A stretch of 8,924 nucleotides of DNA from assembly GCA_020723045.1 (NCBI GenBank), contig DYJQ01000036.1:1-8924 (forward strand), given 5' to 3'. The notes beneath the pieces were generated by a model, which did no database searches, had not been told where the DNA came from, and worked only from the letters and a program-made list of their open reading frames with translations. Shown piece after piece: positions 6,938 through 8,924 of this stretch. Position 1 is the stretch's first letter, and every line of letters begins with the position of its first letter. The stretch comes from Candidatus Micrarchaeum sp. Lineage in GTDB: Archaea > Micrarchaeota > Micrarchaeia > CAILAH01. Made by a program: the position numbers and the translations under genes.

Positions 6938-7684
6938 TTACTCAAGGTCAATCCTTGGTGCAAGGTAATACGTGAACTTAGCGTTTCCGACTGCATACTT
7001 TATTTTCATTGGCGCATTGGTCTTGAGCGACACCTCAATATCCGTATTATCATCCGCGCCCTTTATCATATCCTCAAGGTACTGGACTGGGAACGTGGCC
7101 TTTGCAGTATTCTTCACATCCATGCTCTTAACGCTGCCGTCATCACCCTCTTCATACTCAATCTCAGCCTCTGCATTATCGCCCGTTGCACTCATCATCA
7201 TTTTCTTACCCTTGATTTCAAACGTTATGTGCGAGCTTACGAGCGCAATATCCCTCACCGCATCCTTGAATGCACCAGTGTTTAGTATAATGTTAACATC
7301 ATGCTCCACCTTTGGCTCGCGGTCAATGGATTGCCCGAGATCAATCATGGGCACTTTGAAGCTCTTCTTGGATTTCCCTCCAGCAAACTGCACCACCACG
7401 CGGTTCTCCTCATCGTATAGCGTGAGCTGGCTCCCCTTACCCCTTGAAAGTATCTTGTTGAGGTTCTCGAGGTTGAGGCTGACGTTCTGCTGGCTATCCA
7501 CCTGAAATTCAGAGAATGCACTGTTTGGCATCGAGAAGATGACCATTGCAATCTGCGATGGGTCAAGTGCGTGCAATCCTATCCCATCTCTCTTTATGGT
7601 AAATGTGCCCTCATCAATGAGGTTGCAAAGCGCTTCGATCGCGCTGCTGAACTCCTTTCCATTTTCCATATCAATCTTAAACAT
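6938..7684 (-). CDS. pcn: DNA polymerase sliding clamp (PCNA)
   Basis: 248 residues, the family's normal length. It forms a ring, usually a trimer, around DNA and tethers polymerase, ligase, FEN1 and other replication and repair factors. Seen: the N-terminal PCNA fold, signature GIGLHALDPSQIAMV (34-48), an interdomain connector region around PMIDLGQSIDREPKVEHD (112-129), the second domain with FEIKGKKMMMSATGD (155-169), and the typical C-terminus YYLAPRIDLE. Basic residues expected on the inner face are present but were not mapped. The start ATG at 7684 is preceded by seven G (7699-7693) and GTTGA, serving as ribosome-binding site. It lies 23 bp downstream of the membrane-protein gene on the same strand, so the two probably form an operon. 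It is the only clamp gene in the window, which says nothing about paralogues elsewhere. Confidence 0.96.
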   Translation of the reverse strand: MFKIDMENGKEFSSAIEALCNLIDEGTFTIKRDGIGLHALDPSQIAMVIFSMPNSAFSEFQVDSQQNVSLNLENLNKILSRGKGSQLTLYDEENRVVVQFAGGKSKKSFKVPMIDLGQSIDREPKVEHDVNIILNTGAFKDAVRDIALVSSHITFEIKGKKMMMSATGDNAEAEIEYEEGDDGSVKSMDVKNTAKATFPVQYLEDMIKGADDNTDIEVSLKTNAPMKIKYAVGNAKFTYYLAPRIDLE

Positions 7685-7707
7685 ACTTTCAACCCCCCCA
7701 TAATAGC

Positions 7708-8466
7708 TTACTTAACTCTTATAATCCTTTCACTTCTCCTCTTCCCTCTTGTTACCAGTATGCCATACTTCTCAATGTAGTTGTGCGCTTGGTATACTAT
7801 GAGGAACGGTATTATGAAGAATGAGTTTATCGCGAGTGTGACCCACTGGAAGAACCCCGGTATTATGAAATACGTTGCGTATGTTGTTATGAACAGGAGT
7901 GCGAGCCCTGCAATCACCCATCTCACAACCCTCCCCGGCTGTGCCTTGATATGCTCGATGCTTGCCTTGATTGCGTGGAATGGTTTGAGCTCATCAATTA
8001 CTATGGCTGGCCCCACATAGAATGCCGGCAGGTAGATGAGGAAGAATATGATAGCCGAGAGCCAGTATGGCGCCTGCAACTCCATCAGCACTAGCTGTAC
8101 AGCGGCATTGACGAGGAACAGGAACACGAATATCATGAATATGGTGAATGTGTTCTTCGAGATGTTGCTGATTATCTCATTAGTAAGGTTTATGGCCGTC
8201 CTCTCCCGCTTCACTATCAGGTTGACTGCAACAATACCGAATGCCACGAAATAGTTTGAGAGAAGGAATGCAACAGCTATTATGACTGCATCGAGCCAGC
8301 TCATCTCAGGTATGCTCATGAACCGCAGGAACACCGCACCCATTGCGTTGTAGGTTGGGGTGCTCGCGAGGATGGGGATGAACAGGCCGAGCAGGAAAGA
8401 GACGGAGAATACCAACAATATGCCAATGTTTTTTGAGAACGTTGATAATGCATTTTCAAATACCAT
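7708..8466 (-). CDS. Six-helix membrane protein of unknown function
   Basis: I chose the ATG at 8466 (MVFENALSTF, 252 residues). The upstream ATG at 8487 would add MRGCLGD, but those codons hold GGGGGTG and AGGGGA, which look like the ribosome-binding region of the 8466 start. About six hydrophobic segments are visible, at roughly 14-35, 57-85, 106-129, 134-156, 181-203 and 206-227, with a basic C-terminal tail (TRGKRRSERIIRVK). The segment VGPAIVIDELKPFHAIKASIEHIK, between helices 4 and 5, resembles the Pro-x-x-Val-x-Glu...Ala-x-x-x-Ser pattern of YciC/DUF975/DUF4013-like membrane proteins. That family link is tentative and gives no biochemical role. It sits directly upstream of pcn on the same strand. 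No signal peptide or enzymatic motif is visible. Confidence 0.8.
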   Translation of the reverse strand: MVFENALSTFSKNIGILLVFSVSFLLGLFIPILASTPTYNAMGAVFLRFMSIPEMSWLDAVIIAVAFLLSNYFVAFGIVAVNLIVKRERTAINLTNEIISNISKNTFTIFMIFVFLFLVNAAVQLVLMELQAPYWLSAIIFFLIYLPAFYVGPAIVIDELKPFHAIKASIEHIKAQPGRVVRWVIAGLALLFITTYATYFIIPGFFQWVTLAINSFFIIPFLIVYQAHNYIEKYGILVTRGKRRSERIIRVK

Positions 8467-8530
8467 ATCCCCTAAACACCCCCTCATTCTTATGATAGCA
8501 TATTTTGCTGGATAATATTATAATATGTTA
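8467..8530 (-). promoter_or_regulatory. Promoter and leader of the membrane protein-pcn operon
   Basis: On the minus strand, AACATATTATAATATTATCC (8530-8511) is a strong TATA-like tract. It contains a perfect 12-bp palindrome, ATATTATAATAT (8515-8526). Transcription about 25 nt downstream would start near 8490-8495. The leader of about 25 nt would contain GGGGGTG (8483-8477), which sits ahead of the ATG at 8466. The palindrome could be an operator, or may simply reflect the AT-rich TATA box. Confidence 0.45.
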
Positions 8531-8918
8531 ATGCTGATGTTTGAAACAGTGGCCCTTCTATTTAAGCTTTCGTGAGCAGAGGTGTTGACAGGTTTCGCAA
8601 CGAGATGAGCCGCTTCATATTGCCGGAGGCTCTCTTGCTTATTGAGTGTGTTAAACGTAATATACTCCGACAGGTCCATCTTCACAAGCTTGTTCGCCCT
8701 CTCGGTATGACCCTCAATCCTTGCAATTATACTCGGGTTTGTAGAAATCCTATTCGCGAGTAGATCCAAACAATAAGCGTCTGAACCTTGGTTTTAGCTT
8801 TCAGGCATAAGAAATAGAGAAGGATATGGTCATCGTAAATTCGTTTGCTGAATTTCGACGTGTGTTTCTTAAAGCCCTCTCGTGAAAGGATTGCGCAAAA
8901 AGAATCAAAGTCAGGCAT
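8518..8918 (-). pseudogene. Frameshifted, decayed gene, possibly a transposase remnant
   Basis: Two overlapping minus-strand frames seem to be parts of one reading frame. Frame A starts at ATG 8918 (MPDFDSFCAILSREGF) and carries KRIYDDHILLYFLCLKAKTK before drifting and stopping at 8727. Frame B, in another register, opens just after a TAA near 8785. It has only a TTG as a possible start at 8769 and runs through NPSIIARIEGHTERANKL and ITFNTLNKQESLRQYEAA to a stop at 8518. A frameshift around 8770-8785 would join them. The order (helical start with a YDDHxLL segment, then PSIIARI, then TFNTLNK) is reminiscent of the N-terminal part of IS4/IS5-type transposases (a 'hold-the-line' helix, then a segment like PxxTTLxK). 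This is pattern memory, not a search. No DDE catalytic residues or terminal inverted repeats are seen, and the last residues run into the promoter of the neighbouring gene. Alternatives are a short unknown gene or no gene. Confidence 0.3.
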
Positions 8919-8924
8919 TTTGAT

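Noticed and set aside
8466..8487. ATG at 8487 as the membrane protein start
   Set aside because: The extra codons hold the likely ribosome-binding motif, and the extension adds no plausible sequence. It is still possible if the transcript is leaderless.
8572..8763. 63-residue plus-strand frame
   Set aside because: It has no ribosome-binding site or recognisable motif and is antisense to the decayed minus-strand frames.

Overview
The window looks archaeal. It carries a PCNA-type sliding clamp, an STT3/AglB oligosaccharyltransferase with a WWDYG motif, and a YchF/Ygr210-type GTPase that keeps the NKxD motif and has a C-terminal TGS domain. Translation signals are GGTGA-type Shine-Dalgarno sites, AT-rich TATA-like boxes are visible, and genes are packed with 10-80 bp gaps. 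A DPANN-type archaeon would fit the gene density and the short LFGC lipobox signal peptide, but the lineage cannot be fixed from the sequence alone.

Layout. Bases 1-265 (minus) are the 5' end of a lipoprotein gene that runs off the left edge; almost all of the visible mature part is a 13-residue Thr/Gly/Pro repeat. Bases 312-1505 (minus) encode the YchF-like GTPase. Bases 1497-1654 are three tandem copies of a leader element with tiny ORFs, filling the gap up to a TPR protein gene (1658-2719, minus). A 79-bp divergent promoter region separates this from a plus-strand pair, aglB (2799-5672) and gdhA (5684-6910). These two are 11 bp apart and probably co-transcribed. A 27-bp T-rich gap follows, then a minus-strand pair read towards it: a six-helix membrane protein (7708-8466) followed by pcn (6938-7684). 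The right end (8488-8924) holds a promoter region and two overlapping minus-strand reading frames that look like a frameshifted, decayed gene, possibly a transposase.

How the genes work together. This is mostly core housekeeping: a translation-associated GTPase, N-glycosylation of exported proteins, glutamate/ammonia metabolism and a replication processivity factor. The lipoprotein stalk and AglB both concern the cell surface, but no direct link is shown.

The most unusual structure is the tandemly repeated leader upstream of the GTPase. Each copy begins with a GGTGA ribosome-binding-like motif and ends in ATGATG. The first two copies encode nearly the same 12-13 residue peptide, and in the third copy the ATGATG is the start codon of the GTPase itself. 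Other points for a second look are an N-terminal membrane extension and a reduced second acidic motif in AglB, a run of seven G in the pcn ribosome-binding region, and the decayed gene at the right end. I saw no tRNA, rRNA, CRISPR array or complete insertion sequence.
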